From Hymenobacter glacialis (GTDB taxonomy: Bacteria > Bacteroidota > Bacteroidia > Cytophagales > Hymenobacteraceae), in the NCBI RefSeq assembly GCF_001816165.1, contig NZ_MDZC01000010.1, forward strand, positions 1 through 64,000: a DNA stretch of 64,000 nucleotides. Direction: 5' to 3'. Shown in pieces: positions 46,431 to 54,633 of the stretch. Numbering within the stretch: the stretch's first letter is position 1; each line of letters opens with the position of its first letter. A model generated the notes under the pieces. It was not told the DNA's origin. It saw only the letters and a program-made list of their open reading frames with translations, and made no database searches. Made by a program: the position numbers and the translations under genes.

Positions 46431-46685
46431 CTGATGCCGCAATTCTTGTCATAGAGATGGCCGCCATCCTGGCTGAATTTTACACCAACAGGAGCCACAG
46501 CAATGCACGTTGGCGAAGGGTCGGCAGTGTATCAGCGGCCACTTCGTATTCATAATTCAACACGGCAATATTCGTGAGCATCAACATTATGCCTTTGTAG
46601 CCGGAGCCATACCCCCCCCCTTCACTCAACTCTTGCCACACGGCCCGCCGGTCATTCCATTCGTCCACCTTTTTTCCTTACTCCC

Positions 46686-47504
46686 ATGGCCTCCCCCCTT
46701 GTGGTACTCACCGATTTCTATGCTGTCACCAACCGGGCGCTTTCCTATGCTGCCGGGCTGGCCATTCCCCTGAAAGCGGAACTGGTGCTGCTGCACGCCC
46801 GCCACGACGTATTGCTGGCCCCGATGGACAACAGCCCTTACTCCCCCATCAGCGACCACACCACCGACCAGGCCCTGCAAACGCTGGCCGACGAGCAGCC
46901 CGTGCCCACCCAGGTCAACGTGTCGGAACGGGAGCTGCCGGAGGCCGTGCGCGACGCCGTGCGCCATCATAGGCCCCTTATGCTGGTGCTGGGCCGGCCC
47001 GGTGGCACTGATACGCCCTTGGCAATAATGACCGGCACGGCCATGGACCTGCTCATTGGCGTGCCCCATCCGCTGCTGGTGGTGCCGCCCCCCGGCGCGG
47101 AGGCTTTTCCGCCCCGCCGCCTGCTGCTGGCAGTAGACGGCGAGCCGTTTGTGCTGCGGCAGCACCAGGACGTGGTCCGGCAACTGTTGCATGTGGCAGC
47201 GGGCACGCTGGCAATGGTGCGAGTGGCCGACGACAGCCACGCCCGCCTGGGGGCTGAAACCATTCTCCAAACCGTGGCTGCCAACGACCTGACCGAGAAG
47301 CTGCACCCCAGCCAGCTCTACGAAGTGTACAACCGGTCGATAGTGGATGGCGTACTGGCTGAAGCCCAACGGCAGGAGACCGACCTGCTGGTGGTGGTGG
47401 CCCGGCACCACAGCCTTATGGGCAGCCTGTTTCATCGCAGCGTCACGGCCCAACTCATCGAGCGCAGTTCCATTCCGGTGCTGATATTGCCCGCCGAAGA
47501 TTAG
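46686..47504 (+). CDS. Universal stress protein, double-domain (array member 1)
   Basis: 272 residues, two UspA folds in tandem. Each has the opening strand (LVVLTDFYAVTNRALSYAAGLA; RLLLAVDGEPF). The C-terminal half ends with the typical HSLMGSLFHRSVTAQLIERSSIPVLILP block (a family signature, standing for G-2x-G-9x-G(S/T)). The glycine ATP-binding motif is weakly kept. Such proteins aid survival under starvation or low oxygen. First of four related genes in a row, with 47 bp to the next; an FNR-like site lies upstream. Confidence 0.9.
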   Translation: MASPLVVLTDFYAVTNRALSYAAGLAIPLKAELVLLHARHDVLLAPMDNSPYSPISDHTTDQALQTLADEQPVPTQVNVSERELPEAVRDAVRHHRPLMLVLGRPGGTDTPLAIMTGTAMDLLIGVPHPLLVVPPPGAEAFPPRRLLLAVDGEPFVLRQHQDVVRQLLHVAAGTLAMVRVADDSHARLGAETILQTVAANDLTEKLHPSQLYEVYNRSIVDGVLAEAQRQETDLLVVVARHHSLMGSLFHRSVTAQLIERSSIPVLILPAED

Positions 47505-47551
47505 CCCACCCCTTGCCTACCCGGAACTTTCCCGTTGCCTAACTCCCTGCC

Positions 47552-48385
47552 ATGAGCCCATCTTTCATTGTTTTAACCGATTTTTTTACCGTCTATCCAC
47601 AGGCGCTGGCTTACACCACCGGGCTGGCAGCTGCCCAGCAGGCCCGCGTGGTGCTGCTGCACGTATGCCAGGATGGCCTGCACGGCCCTGGGGAAAGGGG
47701 CACCCCGCGCACCGAGTGGAACAAGCGGCAAAAGCAGCGGGAATTTATGCAGTTGACCACTGGCCAGCCGTCACCCACCGAACTGGTGGTATCGGAAGAG
47801 TTTTTTCCGGATGCCGTGCAGCAGACCGTGCTGGCGCACCAGGGCCAGCTGCTGGTGCTGGGCCAGCCCGGCGCCGCCGAACAACCCGTGGAAATAGCAG
47901 CCGGCACGGCCCAGCAGCTGCTGGCAATGGCACTGTGCCCGGTACTGGTGGTGCCCAACGCGGCCGAAGGAAACGCTCCGGTGGCGGCCGTACCACGCCG
48001 CTTGCTTCTGGCCGTAGACGGCGCGCCGTTTGACCTGCACCCCCTCCCGGACCACGTGCGCCAGCTGCTGGCCAGCCCACAGGCCACGCTGGACGCTGTT
48101 TTTATACCAGACGGCAAACCTGCCCGTCCCGACGCTATTACCGTGCTCAGCACCATTCGCCTCGACGACGCGGTGCCGGCCATGCCGCTCAGCCGGCTGC
48201 ACGTGCACCACGCGCCCGATGTAGCGGCAGGCATTCTGGCCGAAGCCAAGCGCCTGCGGGCCGATATGCTGGTGGTGGTGGCCCGGCAGCACAGTTTGGT
48301 GGGCAGCTTGTTCCACAGCAGCATCACGGCCCGGCTCCTTGAGCAAAGCCCTATTCCCGTGCTGGCGCTGCCTGCGCGCGACTAG
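47552..48385 (+). CDS. Universal stress protein, double-domain (array member 2)
   Basis: 277 residues with the same two-domain plan as its neighbour: N-terminal VLTDFFTVYPQALAYTTGLA, central RRLLLAVDGAPFDLHPLP, C-terminal ARQHSLVGSLFHSS and IPVLALP. Clearly a tandem duplicate of member 1, but diverged along its whole length. 43 bp before member 3. Probably co-transcribed. Confidence 0.9.
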   Translation: MSPSFIVLTDFFTVYPQALAYTTGLAAAQQARVVLLHVCQDGLHGPGERGTPRTEWNKRQKQREFMQLTTGQPSPTELVVSEEFFPDAVQQTVLAHQGQLLVLGQPGAAEQPVEIAAGTAQQLLAMALCPVLVVPNAAEGNAPVAAVPRRLLLAVDGAPFDLHPLPDHVRQLLASPQATLDAVFIPDGKPARPDAITVLSTIRLDDAVPAMPLSRLHVHHAPDVAAGILAEAKRLRADMLVVVARQHSLVGSLFHSSITARLLEQSPIPVLALPARD

Positions 48386-48428
48386 CCGCAGGGCCTTTTC
48401 CCAACAGCTTGCTCAACCTTCTACTGCC

Positions 48429-49292
48429 ATGAATCCTTCTTTCGTTGTGCTGGTGAACCTCTCCGCCGCGGCCGAGCAAGCGGCCCAGTGCGCTGCCGCG
48501 CTGGGGGCGCCGCTGCGCGTGCACCTGGCGCTGGTCAATGTTTACCAGCCGCCTTTGCCAATTAGTGATGTGGCGATTGTCGCCACACCTCACTTCCCTC
48601 AGCAGGAGGCTGAGACAAAAGCCGCGCTGCAGGCCATAGCCCAGCGCCTGCCCGTGCCGGCCGAGGTAACAGTGCTCATGGCCCCCATGCCCGATGCCGT
48701 GCAGGAAGTGATTACGCGCTTCCACCCGCTGCTGCTGGCCATGGGCCTGAGCGCCGAGAAAGACCTGCTTGACTACATGCTGCGCAACCATGCACTGCCT
48801 GTGCTGCGCGCCACCCACCGGCCGCTGCTGCTGGTACCCGAAGCCAGCCCGCCCCCCGCCCGGCCGCGCCACGTGCTGGTGGCTGTCGACAACGATTTTT
48901 TCGCCCTCAGCGCCAGCTCCCTTGCTTTGGCACCACTGCTGGCGAGCTGGCAGGCTACTTTTTCGGTGATGCACGTGCGCAAGGTCGTGACCGGGATTGA
49001 GCAGCCCGGCCGCTATGGGCAGCTCAGCGGGCCGCTGCGCGAGCTGCTGCCCCAGGATGCGCCAGGTGCCCTTTACGACGATGACGACCACGACCCGGCC
49101 GCCGTGGTGCTGCGCGCCGTGGCCGAGGAGCAGCCTGATTTGCTGATTCTCATTGCCCGGCCCCGCAGCTTTTTGGGCCGGCTGTTTCATCGCAGCGTTA
49201 CGGCCCAGGTGCTGCACGGCTGCCCCGTACCGGTGCTGCTGCTGCCCGCCAACGCCCCGGACCAGCCCGACTATATGCCGTCGATGAGTTAA
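48429..49292 (+). CDS. Universal stress protein, double-domain (array member 3)
   Basis: 287 residues from the ATG giving MNPSFVVLVNLSAAAEQ; the frame is open upstream through the end of member 2 but that is not family-like. Two UspA domains, the second with HVLVAVDNDFFALS and the ending RSFLGRLFHRSVTAQVL, CPVPVLLLPAN. After its stop comes the 3' fossil of a further copy. Confidence 0.9.
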   Translation: MNPSFVVLVNLSAAAEQAAQCAAALGAPLRVHLALVNVYQPPLPISDVAIVATPHFPQQEAETKAALQAIAQRLPVPAEVTVLMAPMPDAVQEVITRFHPLLLAMGLSAEKDLLDYMLRNHALPVLRATHRPLLLVPEASPPPARPRHVLVAVDNDFFALSASSLALAPLLASWQATFSVMHVRKVVTGIEQPGRYGQLSGPLRELLPQDAPGALYDDDDHDPAAVVLRAVAEEQPDLLILIARPRSFLGRLFHRSVTAQVLHGCPVPVLLLPANAPDQPDYMPSMS

Positions 49293-49339
49293 CCGACCGG
49301 GCCGGGGTGATGGCCAGGCAGCGCAGGTAGCTCAGGGTA

Positions 49340-49501
49340 GCATTACAGCGTAGCGTAGCGGCCCAGCGGCTGTAATACTGCCCTGTGCCGGTGCTGGTGG
49401 TGTCCACGGTGCCGGCTGTTACCTTTACCGAAACGCTTGGCTTCGGTAACGCCGCCAGCTATGCCATCACCGTACTCACCGCCCTCAGGCCGGCACTCTG
49501 A
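49340..49501 (+). pseudogene. 3' fossil of a universal stress protein
   Basis: In one frame the sequence reads ALQRSVAAQRL, stop, YCPVPVLVVSTVPA, which lines up with HRSVTAQVL..CPVPVLLLP at the end of the intact copies. One in-frame TAA interrupts it, and no 5' part exists. The 25 codons after it are not recognisable. Confidence 0.65.
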
Positions 49502-49504
49502 CGC

Positions 49505-50362
49505 ATGACGCCCCAAAAACCTCTGACATTTGTTGCTTTTGCCGAGGATACGGCAGCACCGAACCACTGCCTGTGCTATGCCAGCACGCTGGCCCAAAGC
49601 GTGAACGGCCAGGTACTACAGCTGCGCGTGAGCGGACAATCGATGACAACGCCCGGCACGCTTACGGCCTCTCTCTTCGAGCCCGATGGGCAGCAGTGCC
49701 AGAGCACGGCCACCGACCAAGCCAGCGAGGCTTATAAGCTCCACGAACATCCTGCGGCCCAGCTCCCACCCGACCTGCCGCCGGCCCTGGTACAGGACTT
49801 GGCCAAGCACCACCACCCACTTATGTTCGTAATAAGTCAGGGACCTCCTGATGATGAGGACGAGGAAGTAGTCGACGCCTGTGCCGACCTACTCCAAACC
49901 AATTACCCCGTGCTGGTGCTGCCCCTGGCAACCCCAACGGACCACATGCCGCGCCGCATCCTGATTGCCGCCGACCGCGAGCCGTTCCGACTGGCAGACA
50001 ACAGCCTGCCTTTGCGGGAGCTATTGGCCCTGCCCCGTACCAAATACCATGTTGTGCACGTGGCGGGTGCGCTCGAAGACGGCCTAGGCTATGGCCTGGC
50101 GGAGAAAGCCGTGCTGGGCAGCCGCCTCTTTGAGGGCCTGCCCGCCCCGGAACTGCTTAGCTACGAATACGGCAACTACGCCCGGGGCCTGCTAGCCGCC
50201 GTGCAAGACACCCGCGCCGACCTGATAGTGGTGCTGGCCCGGCAGCGCAGCTATTTTAGCGAATTGTTCCACCGCAGCGTCACGGCGCGGCTCCTGCAAA
50301 CCTGCCCGGTGCCGGTACTGGTGCTGCCTACGGACCATGCGCATTTGTATAATTCATTTTAA
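49505..50362 (+). CDS. Universal stress protein, double-domain (array member 4)
   Basis: 285 residues, the most diverged of the four. N-terminal LTFVAFAEDTAAPNHCLCYASTLA, an acidic stretch DDEDEEVVD near 115-125, central RRILIAADREPFRLAD, and the ending RSYFSELFHRSVTARLL, CPVPVLVLP. It is separated from member 3 by a pseudogene. It converges on the atpC-like gene. Confidence 0.88.
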   Translation: MTPQKPLTFVAFAEDTAAPNHCLCYASTLAQSVNGQVLQLRVSGQSMTTPGTLTASLFEPDGQQCQSTATDQASEAYKLHEHPAAQLPPDLPPALVQDLAKHHHPLMFVISQGPPDDEDEEVVDACADLLQTNYPVLVLPLATPTDHMPRRILIAADREPFRLADNSLPLRELLALPRTKYHVVHVAGALEDGLGYGLAEKAVLGSRLFEGLPAPELLSYEYGNYARGLLAAVQDTRADLIVVLARQRSYFSELFHRSVTARLLQTCPVPVLVLPTDHAHLYNSF

Positions 50363-50420
50363 ATCAATTCATTAATATCCCAGCAGCGTTTCGAGCCGGG
50401 GGAGCAGGTAGGGTTTCTAT

Positions 50421-50765
50421 TTACCGCAGGGTGGCGCAGGCCACCTGCTCTTCGGCGTTGCGGCTGCGGAAGGCCCGCTCCACCGAGTGGCGGATCGGGC
50501 CGAGGTCGGCCCCGCCGAAGGCGTTGCGCAGCGACACGTCTGGCCCCGCTTTGAGCAGCACGCCTTCATTCACGACCAGGTAATGCACCTGGCCATCGGC
50601 GGTTTGGTATGTGAAAACACCGGGTACCAGGGCCGCCACGCAATCCAGCCGCCGGGGCAGCAGGCCATACGCGCCGGCACTGGTTTCCAGCACGATGCGG
50701 CTTACCTGGCCGATGTTGAGGAACACGCGGAACGGCAGCAGCACCTTCAGGTTTAGGGTCGACAC
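50421..50765 (-). CDS. atpC: Orphan N-ATPase epsilon subunit (AtpC-like), C-terminally short
   Basis: 114 residues from a GTG. The beta-sandwich of F-type ATPase epsilon is clear: LNLKVLLPFRVF, VSRIVLETSAGAYGLLPRRLDCVAALVPG (family signature), and VNEGVLLKAGPDVSL. The wording LLPRRLDCVAALVPG is that of the Na+-translocating N-ATPase type rather than the housekeeping enzyme. The usual C-terminal helical part is cut after about residue 100. No other intact ATPase subunit is present; a beta-subunit fossil lies at 52950-53071 on the same strand. It is probably a decaying leftover. Confidence 0.78.
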   Translation of the reverse strand: MSTLNLKVLLPFRVFLNIGQVSRIVLETSAGAYGLLPRRLDCVAALVPGVFTYQTADGQVHYLVVNEGVLLKAGPDVSLRNAFGGADLGPIRHSVERAFRSRNAEEQVACATLR

Positions 50766-50861
50766 ATGGGCAATGGCCTAAATAGAGGGGAATAAAAACC
50801 AGCCCGCCAGGCAGAGCGAGCCGACGTAGCCCATAGCCGGGGTCGTGCGGCCCGGCCGCCC

Positions 50862-51248
50862 CTACCCTTTGGTCTTTTCAATCATGTGATTGATTACCAG
50901 TGTATGCTCGTGCTGGGGACTGAACAGAATCATCTCTGCATCTGCATATACTTTTACGTTATGCCCCGGAGGCCAGTAAAAAAGGTCATTCGCATTTACA
51001 GTCTCTTCGGTGCCACTAGCGTCCGTTGCGGTCACCTGACCGCTCAGCAGGTAGCCCCAGTGCGGGCACTGGCACAAATTTCCTTGAAGCCCCACAAACA
51101 GCGGGGTTGTGTCAACGCCTTCGGCAAGGCTGAAATACTCGGCGCTAATCATACCCAATCCGGCAGCACTACCGAATTCAGTTTTTTGGCGAAGAACAGC
51201 TCCAGGAATATCCATTTTGACTTCGATGTCATCTTTTGAGATTTTCAT
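50862..51248 (-). CDS. Cupin-domain protein
   Basis: 128 residues with one small beta barrel: CQCPHWGYLLSGQVTATDASG is cupin motif 1 with an unusual Cys/His set, and NDLFYWPPGHNVKVYADAEMI is motif 2. The metal-binding His set is incomplete, so catalysis is doubtful. A dyad ATATTGA/TCAATAT lies upstream at 51272-51292. It follows the FAD oxidase gene on the same strand by 113 bp; the two may form a unit. Confidence 0.8.
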   Translation of the reverse strand: MKISKDDIEVKMDIPGAVLRQKTEFGSAAGLGMISAEYFSLAEGVDTTPLFVGLQGNLCQCPHWGYLLSGQVTATDASGTEETVNANDLFYWPPGHNVKVYADAEMILFSPQHEHTLVINHMIEKTKG

Positions 51249-51271
51249 GATTTCGGAAATTTAAGTTCATG

Positions 51272-51292
51272 ATATTGAGTGTATTTCAATAT
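51272..51292 (-). promoter_or_regulatory. Dyad upstream of the cupin gene
   Basis: ATATTGA and TCAATAT with a 7-bp spacer, 24 bp before the start codon; an operator candidate. Confidence 0.4.
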
Positions 51293-51361
51293 TCGCCACA
51301 CAGTTATGCTGGGATTGTCTGAGCATGACTATCCGGCGCTGCCCCGGCCACTGGCCTGCAC

Positions 51362-52771
51362 TCACTCCGGCGCGGGGTGGCGGGCCGCAGGCTTGATGTT
51401 CTGGTTTACCCGAAACAGGTTGTTGGGGTCGAACTTGGCTTTGATTTTAGAGAGCCGCTCGTAGTGCGGCCCGTAGGTGGCCCGCACGCGCTCCTCGCCT
51501 TCCTCCATCATGAAGTTGACGTAGGCCCCACCCGCCGAGTACGGGTGCAGCGCCTCCCAATACGCTTTGGCCCAGCTCGTAATGGCCTCATCGTTGGCCG
51601 CGTCGGGGTCCACGCCCACAATCACCATCGACCAGGTAGCGTCGCGGAAATTCCAGGCCGTGGCCGACTGCTCCACCCGGCCCGCGGCCCCGTCGATGGG
51701 GTACAGGTGCATGGTGGAGTGCATGGTGGGCAGCTGGCGGGCAAACCGCACGTGCTGCTCAATCGCCTCATCGGGCAATTCCTTCACGAAATCAGCCTTC
51801 CAGTACCAGTGCAGCCCGGGCGGGTACAAGCCGTCGAACATGCTCTGCACCGCCGGCATGGGCTTGGGGCCCACCAAATCAAGGGCCGGCTTTTTGAAGT
51901 CACGCACTGGTTGAAACGCAGCCTCAGCCCCGGCCTCGGCCCCGGTGTAGCACCACACGATGCCGCACATCTTGTGCCCGTGCAAGTGTTCGGGGAAGTG
52001 GTCGATGACGGGCGGTACGGTGAGGAAGGCGAAGAAGCCGTACATGTCGTCCTTGGCCTGGGGCATGTAGTCGCGGTACCAGCGCATCATCTCCGCCGCA
52101 TCGTCCAGCTCCCAGAACATGGGGCCGGCCTGCACAATATCCACCGGGTGCAGCCGAAACAGGAAGGACGTGACCACGCCGAAGTTGCCGCCGCCCCCGC
52201 GCAGGGCCCAGAACAGGTCGGGGTTGTGCTCGGCACTGGCTTTTACCAGGCGGCCCTCCGCCAGCACCACATCGGCCTCCAGGAGGCTGTCGATAGTGAG
52301 CCCGAAACGGCGCGACAGGTAGCCCATGCCCCCGCCCAGCGCGATGCCCCCAATGCCGGTAGTGGAAATGATGCCGCTGGGCAGCGCCAGCCCAAAGGGG
52401 TGGGTGGCGTGGTCGATGTCGCCCAGCGTGCAGCCCCCCTCCACCAGCACGGTGCGCGCCTCGGGGTCTACATGGATGCCGCGCATCAGGCTCAGGTCGA
52501 TGACCATGCCATCGTCGCACATGCCCATGCCGGCCCCGCTGTGGCCCCCTCCGCACACGGCCAGCAGCAGGTGCTCCTGGCGCGCATAGTCTACGGCAGC
52601 CATCACGTCGGCCACGTCGGCGCAACGGGCAATCAAGGCCGGGTGCTTGTCAATCATCCCGTTATACACCCTCCGGGCCTCGTCGTAGCCCGCATCCTGG
52701 GGCTGCAACAGCGCTCCTCTCGCACTCATGGAAGGAAGCGTGCTATTCTCTTTCATTACCATAACTTTCAA
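51362..52771 (-). CDS. FAD-binding oxidoreductase, berberine-bridge/VAO type
   Basis: 469 residues. The PP-loop FAD domain has VCGGGHSGAGMGMC with the His that usually bonds FAD covalently (about 73-85), GGCTLGDIDHATHPFGLALPSG, and GGIALGGGMGYLSRRFGLT. The substrate domain (about 215-420) is followed by the C-terminal BBE motif with YGPHYERLSKIKAKFDPNNLF. It oxidises a substrate with O2 or another acceptor, perhaps a sugar or phenol. Three ATGs lie within the first six codons; the first is used here. It sits, with the cupin gene, between two fossils of an ATPase operon. Confidence 0.88.
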   Translation of the reverse strand: MKVMVMKENSTLPSMSARGALLQPQDAGYDEARRVYNGMIDKHPALIARCADVADVMAAVDYARQEHLLLAVCGGGHSGAGMGMCDDGMVIDLSLMRGIHVDPEARTVLVEGGCTLGDIDHATHPFGLALPSGIISTTGIGGIALGGGMGYLSRRFGLTIDSLLEADVVLAEGRLVKASAEHNPDLFWALRGGGGNFGVVTSFLFRLHPVDIVQAGPMFWELDDAAEMMRWYRDYMPQAKDDMYGFFAFLTVPPVIDHFPEHLHGHKMCGIVWCYTGAEAGAEAAFQPVRDFKKPALDLVGPKPMPAVQSMFDGLYPPGLHWYWKADFVKELPDEAIEQHVRFARQLPTMHSTMHLYPIDGAAGRVEQSATAWNFRDATWSMVIVGVDPDAANDEAITSWAKAYWEALHPYSAGGAYVNFMMEEGEERVRATYGPHYERLSKIKAKFDPNNLFRVNQNIKPAARHPAPE

Positions 52772-52949
52772 TATTTGAAGAGTTTACTATTTTGTTTTTG
52801 CTATGTTTCTAACCGTAATTTGCACAAGATTATCTCTCGCTGTATTCTGTGGTTTTTTTAGCCTAAGCAACTGGAAAAACTGATTTTTCCAGCTGCACTT
52901 TTTTCACTTTGCGAGCCTTTTGCCGGGCCTCCTCAGTTGTCTTAATCCT

Positions 52950-53071
52950 ACAAAAGACACCGCCCGCCAATGCCAAAAAAACGGGCTGGCCCCGCTCATT
53001 TGGCCTGCCATGTTGTGAATTTACGCCGTGTGCAGCACCGTTTTGCCCACCCCTGCGCCGCCGAACGGCCC
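52950..53071 (-). pseudogene. Fossil of an ATP synthase beta subunit (Walker A region)
   Basis: On the minus strand 53071-53000 reads GPFGGAGVGKTVLHTA, stop, IHNMAGQ. This is the P-loop of F-type beta subunits (normally GGAGVGKTVL..ELIHNMA) with a stop codon inside. Further on, in another frame, FFGIGGR resembles the following F.GIGER block. Nothing of the rest of the gene is left. Confidence 0.75.
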
Positions 53072-53232
53072 GCGGTGCGGGCGGCTGCGGGTGGCGAAGC
53101 AGGATGGGTAGCCCCTTCGGCTTCCGGCATGTGCGTTTGATGGTTCATCGACATTCAGGATTGGGTTGCGACACAGCTACTTGCTAAGGATATAGCCCAT
53201 CACAAGATTACGACCACGCCAGCCGTGCGCCC

Positions 53233-53246
53233 TTGACGAAAGTCAT
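53233..53246 (+). promoter_or_regulatory. FNR-like site 2
   Basis: TTGACGAAAGTCAT, dyad TTGAC/GTCAt, 104 bp before the start of the ppsA fossil. Confidence 0.6.
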
Positions 53247-53350
53247 GGCCGGAGCCTGACATTGGGCATTCCCGTTGCCGGGGGCGCATCGGTCCTTTGC
53301 CATATGCCAACAGTCAGGCCGCCTACCTCACCCTTTTTCAGCAACTCACT

Positions 53351-53682
53351 ATGATACAAGCACCTTTCATGTTTTTTTTCCGGTAACTAACCTACGGCAA
53401 AGTGGCCCAGTTGGGCGGCAAAAATGCTTTCTGAAGTGATATATTAAACAAGCTGAGCAGGGCATCAGGGTGCCCGACGGCTTTGCCACCAGGGCCGACG
53501 CCTGTTGGCTGCTGCTGGACGAAAACGGACTGCCGGATACCCTTAACACTCAGCAGGACAACACCCTGCCTGAGGTGGGGTCCCGGGCCCGCTCGCTGGT
53601 GCACGGGGCTGTTGTACCCGGGGCAGTGGCTGCTGCCATCGAACTACTGTCACTTGGCAACTGCTTATCAGCTTCTCCTTGA
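53351..53682 (+). pseudogene. Fossil of phosphoenolpyruvate synthase (N-terminal part)
   Basis: From the ATG at 53351 the frame reads MIQAPFMFFFR, stop, LTYGKVAQLGGKNAF, stop. After a frame change it reads GIRVPDGFATRADACWLLLDENGLPDTL. LGGKNA and RVPDGFATTAxAY are N-terminal marks of PEP synthase, and the first stop (TAA) is where family members have Glu (RELTY). About 20 residues are missing between the blocks, and everything past the first 110 or so residues is gone. Confidence 0.75.
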
Positions 53683-54488
53683 GCCGAATACGTACCGATA
53701 CCCAAACAACTTTTTGCAACCACTGCCCCGTGTTCAACAGCCCTTTCCTTGCCGAAACCGGCGCCATTGCGCAGTTTACCGGGCGGTTTTTCCGCGAGGG
53801 GTTTCGGCCGCGCTATGAGGTGCGGGAGTTTTTGTATCAGTGCTTCGTGGTGGGCTACCAGTCGCTGCCGATGGTAGGCATTACGGGCTTCATCATGGGC
53901 CTTGTGCTCACGCTGCAAAGCCGGCCCACCATGGCCCAGTTCGGGGCCGAATCCTGGATTCCGACCATGGTCGGGTTGACCATCATCCGCGAGATGGGGC
54001 CGATTATCACGGCGCTGATTTTCGCGGGTAAAATCGGCTCCAGCATCGGGGCCGAGCTGGGCTCGATGCGCGTGACGGAGCAGATTGACGCCATGGAGGT
54101 TTCGGGCACCAACCCCTTTAAGTATCTGGTAGTGACGCGGGTGCTGGCCACCACGCTCATGCTGCCGCTGCTCACGGTGCTGGCCGATGCCATTGGCCTT
54201 TACGCCTCTTACGTGGGCATCAACTTCAAAGGAGTTACGTCGCTTGCCCTGTTTACAAACAACGTTCTCAGCGGATTGACTTTCGCGGACGTGCTGCCGG
54301 CCTTCTTCAAAACATTCTTCTTCGGATTTGCGGTGGGCATCATCGGTTGCTACAAGGGCTACTACGCCGACAAAGGCACGGCCGGCGTGGGAGCAGCGGC
54401 CAACTCGGCCGTGGTAGTATCGTCGCTGCTCATATTTATTCTCGACCTGCTGGCCGTGCAGGTTACCAGTCTAATGGGCTTCAACTAA
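53679..54488 (+). CDS. MlaE-type ABC transporter permease
   Basis: 269 residues from a TTG; a GTG at 53730 would give a family-like start (FNSPFLAETGAIAQF) and may be the true one. Five or six membrane helices with the MlaE marks GLVLTLQSRPTMAQFGAESW, REMGPIITALIFAGKIGSSIGAELGSMRVTEQIDAMEV (coupling region; family signature) and GCYKGYYADKGTAGVG. With the next two genes it forms an inner-membrane lipid transporter. No MlaB or MlaC gene is nearby. Confidence 0.9.
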   Translation: MSRIRTDTQTTFCNHCPVFNSPFLAETGAIAQFTGRFFREGFRPRYEVREFLYQCFVVGYQSLPMVGITGFIMGLVLTLQSRPTMAQFGAESWIPTMVGLTIIREMGPIITALIFAGKIGSSIGAELGSMRVTEQIDAMEVSGTNPFKYLVVTRVLATTLMLPLLTVLADAIGLYASYVGINFKGVTSLALFTNNVLSGLTFADVLPAFFKTFFFGFAVGIIGCYKGYYADKGTAGVGAAANSAVVVSSLLIFILDLLAVQVTSLMGFN

Positions 54489-54489
54489 A

Positions 54490-54601
54490 GAACGTCATGC
54501 TGAGCGAAGGCGGAGCCGTAGTCGAAGCATCTCTACCGCTTCGTTTGATTACTACCGCAACGAAGCGGTAGAGATGCTTCGGCAAGCTCAGCATGACGTT
54601 C
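54490..54601. repeat. Palindromic intergenic repeat, copy 3
   Basis: Outer arms GAACGTCATGCTGAGC (54490-54505) and complement (54586-54601), inner perfect 22-bp arms (54524-54545 and 54559-54580) containing CATCTCTACCGCTTCG. It begins two bases after the permease stop and spans the gap to the ATPase gene, so the shared transcript carries a large hairpin. Confidence 0.9.
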
Positions 54602-54633
54602 TTATTTTATTTGGCCAACAACTACCCTACCCC

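Larger units (their letters stand above)
45743..46685. other. Intergenic region with a long palindrome, a gene fossil and an FNR-like site
   Basis: 943 bp without an intact gene. It holds the palindromic repeat at 45856-45971, a frameshifted membrane-protein remnant (46143-46420), an FNR-like site (46417-46430), and TGCCTTTG at 46590-46597, one mismatch from the -7 consensus upstream of the first stress-protein gene. A 62-codon minus-strand frame here is not convincing. Confidence 0.5.
52772..53350. other. Decayed region upstream of the FAD oxidase
   Basis: No intact gene. It contains the atpD fossil (52950-53071) and an FNR-like site (53233-53246). The rest shows no recognised signal. Confidence 0.5.

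Noticed and set aside
46050..46454. Intact 134-residue plus-strand gene
   Set aside because: The second half becomes Cys/Arg/Pro nonsense where another frame looks hydrophobic and sensible; treated as a frameshifted remnant instead.
51377..52861. Long plus-strand frame opposite the FAD oxidase
   Set aside because: His/Val/Gln-rich antisense shadow; the minus-strand oxidase has clear FAD motifs.
54574..54633. N-terminal extension of the MlaF-type ATPase
   Set aside because: The bases belong to the palindromic repeat; the ABC protein starts normally at 54634.
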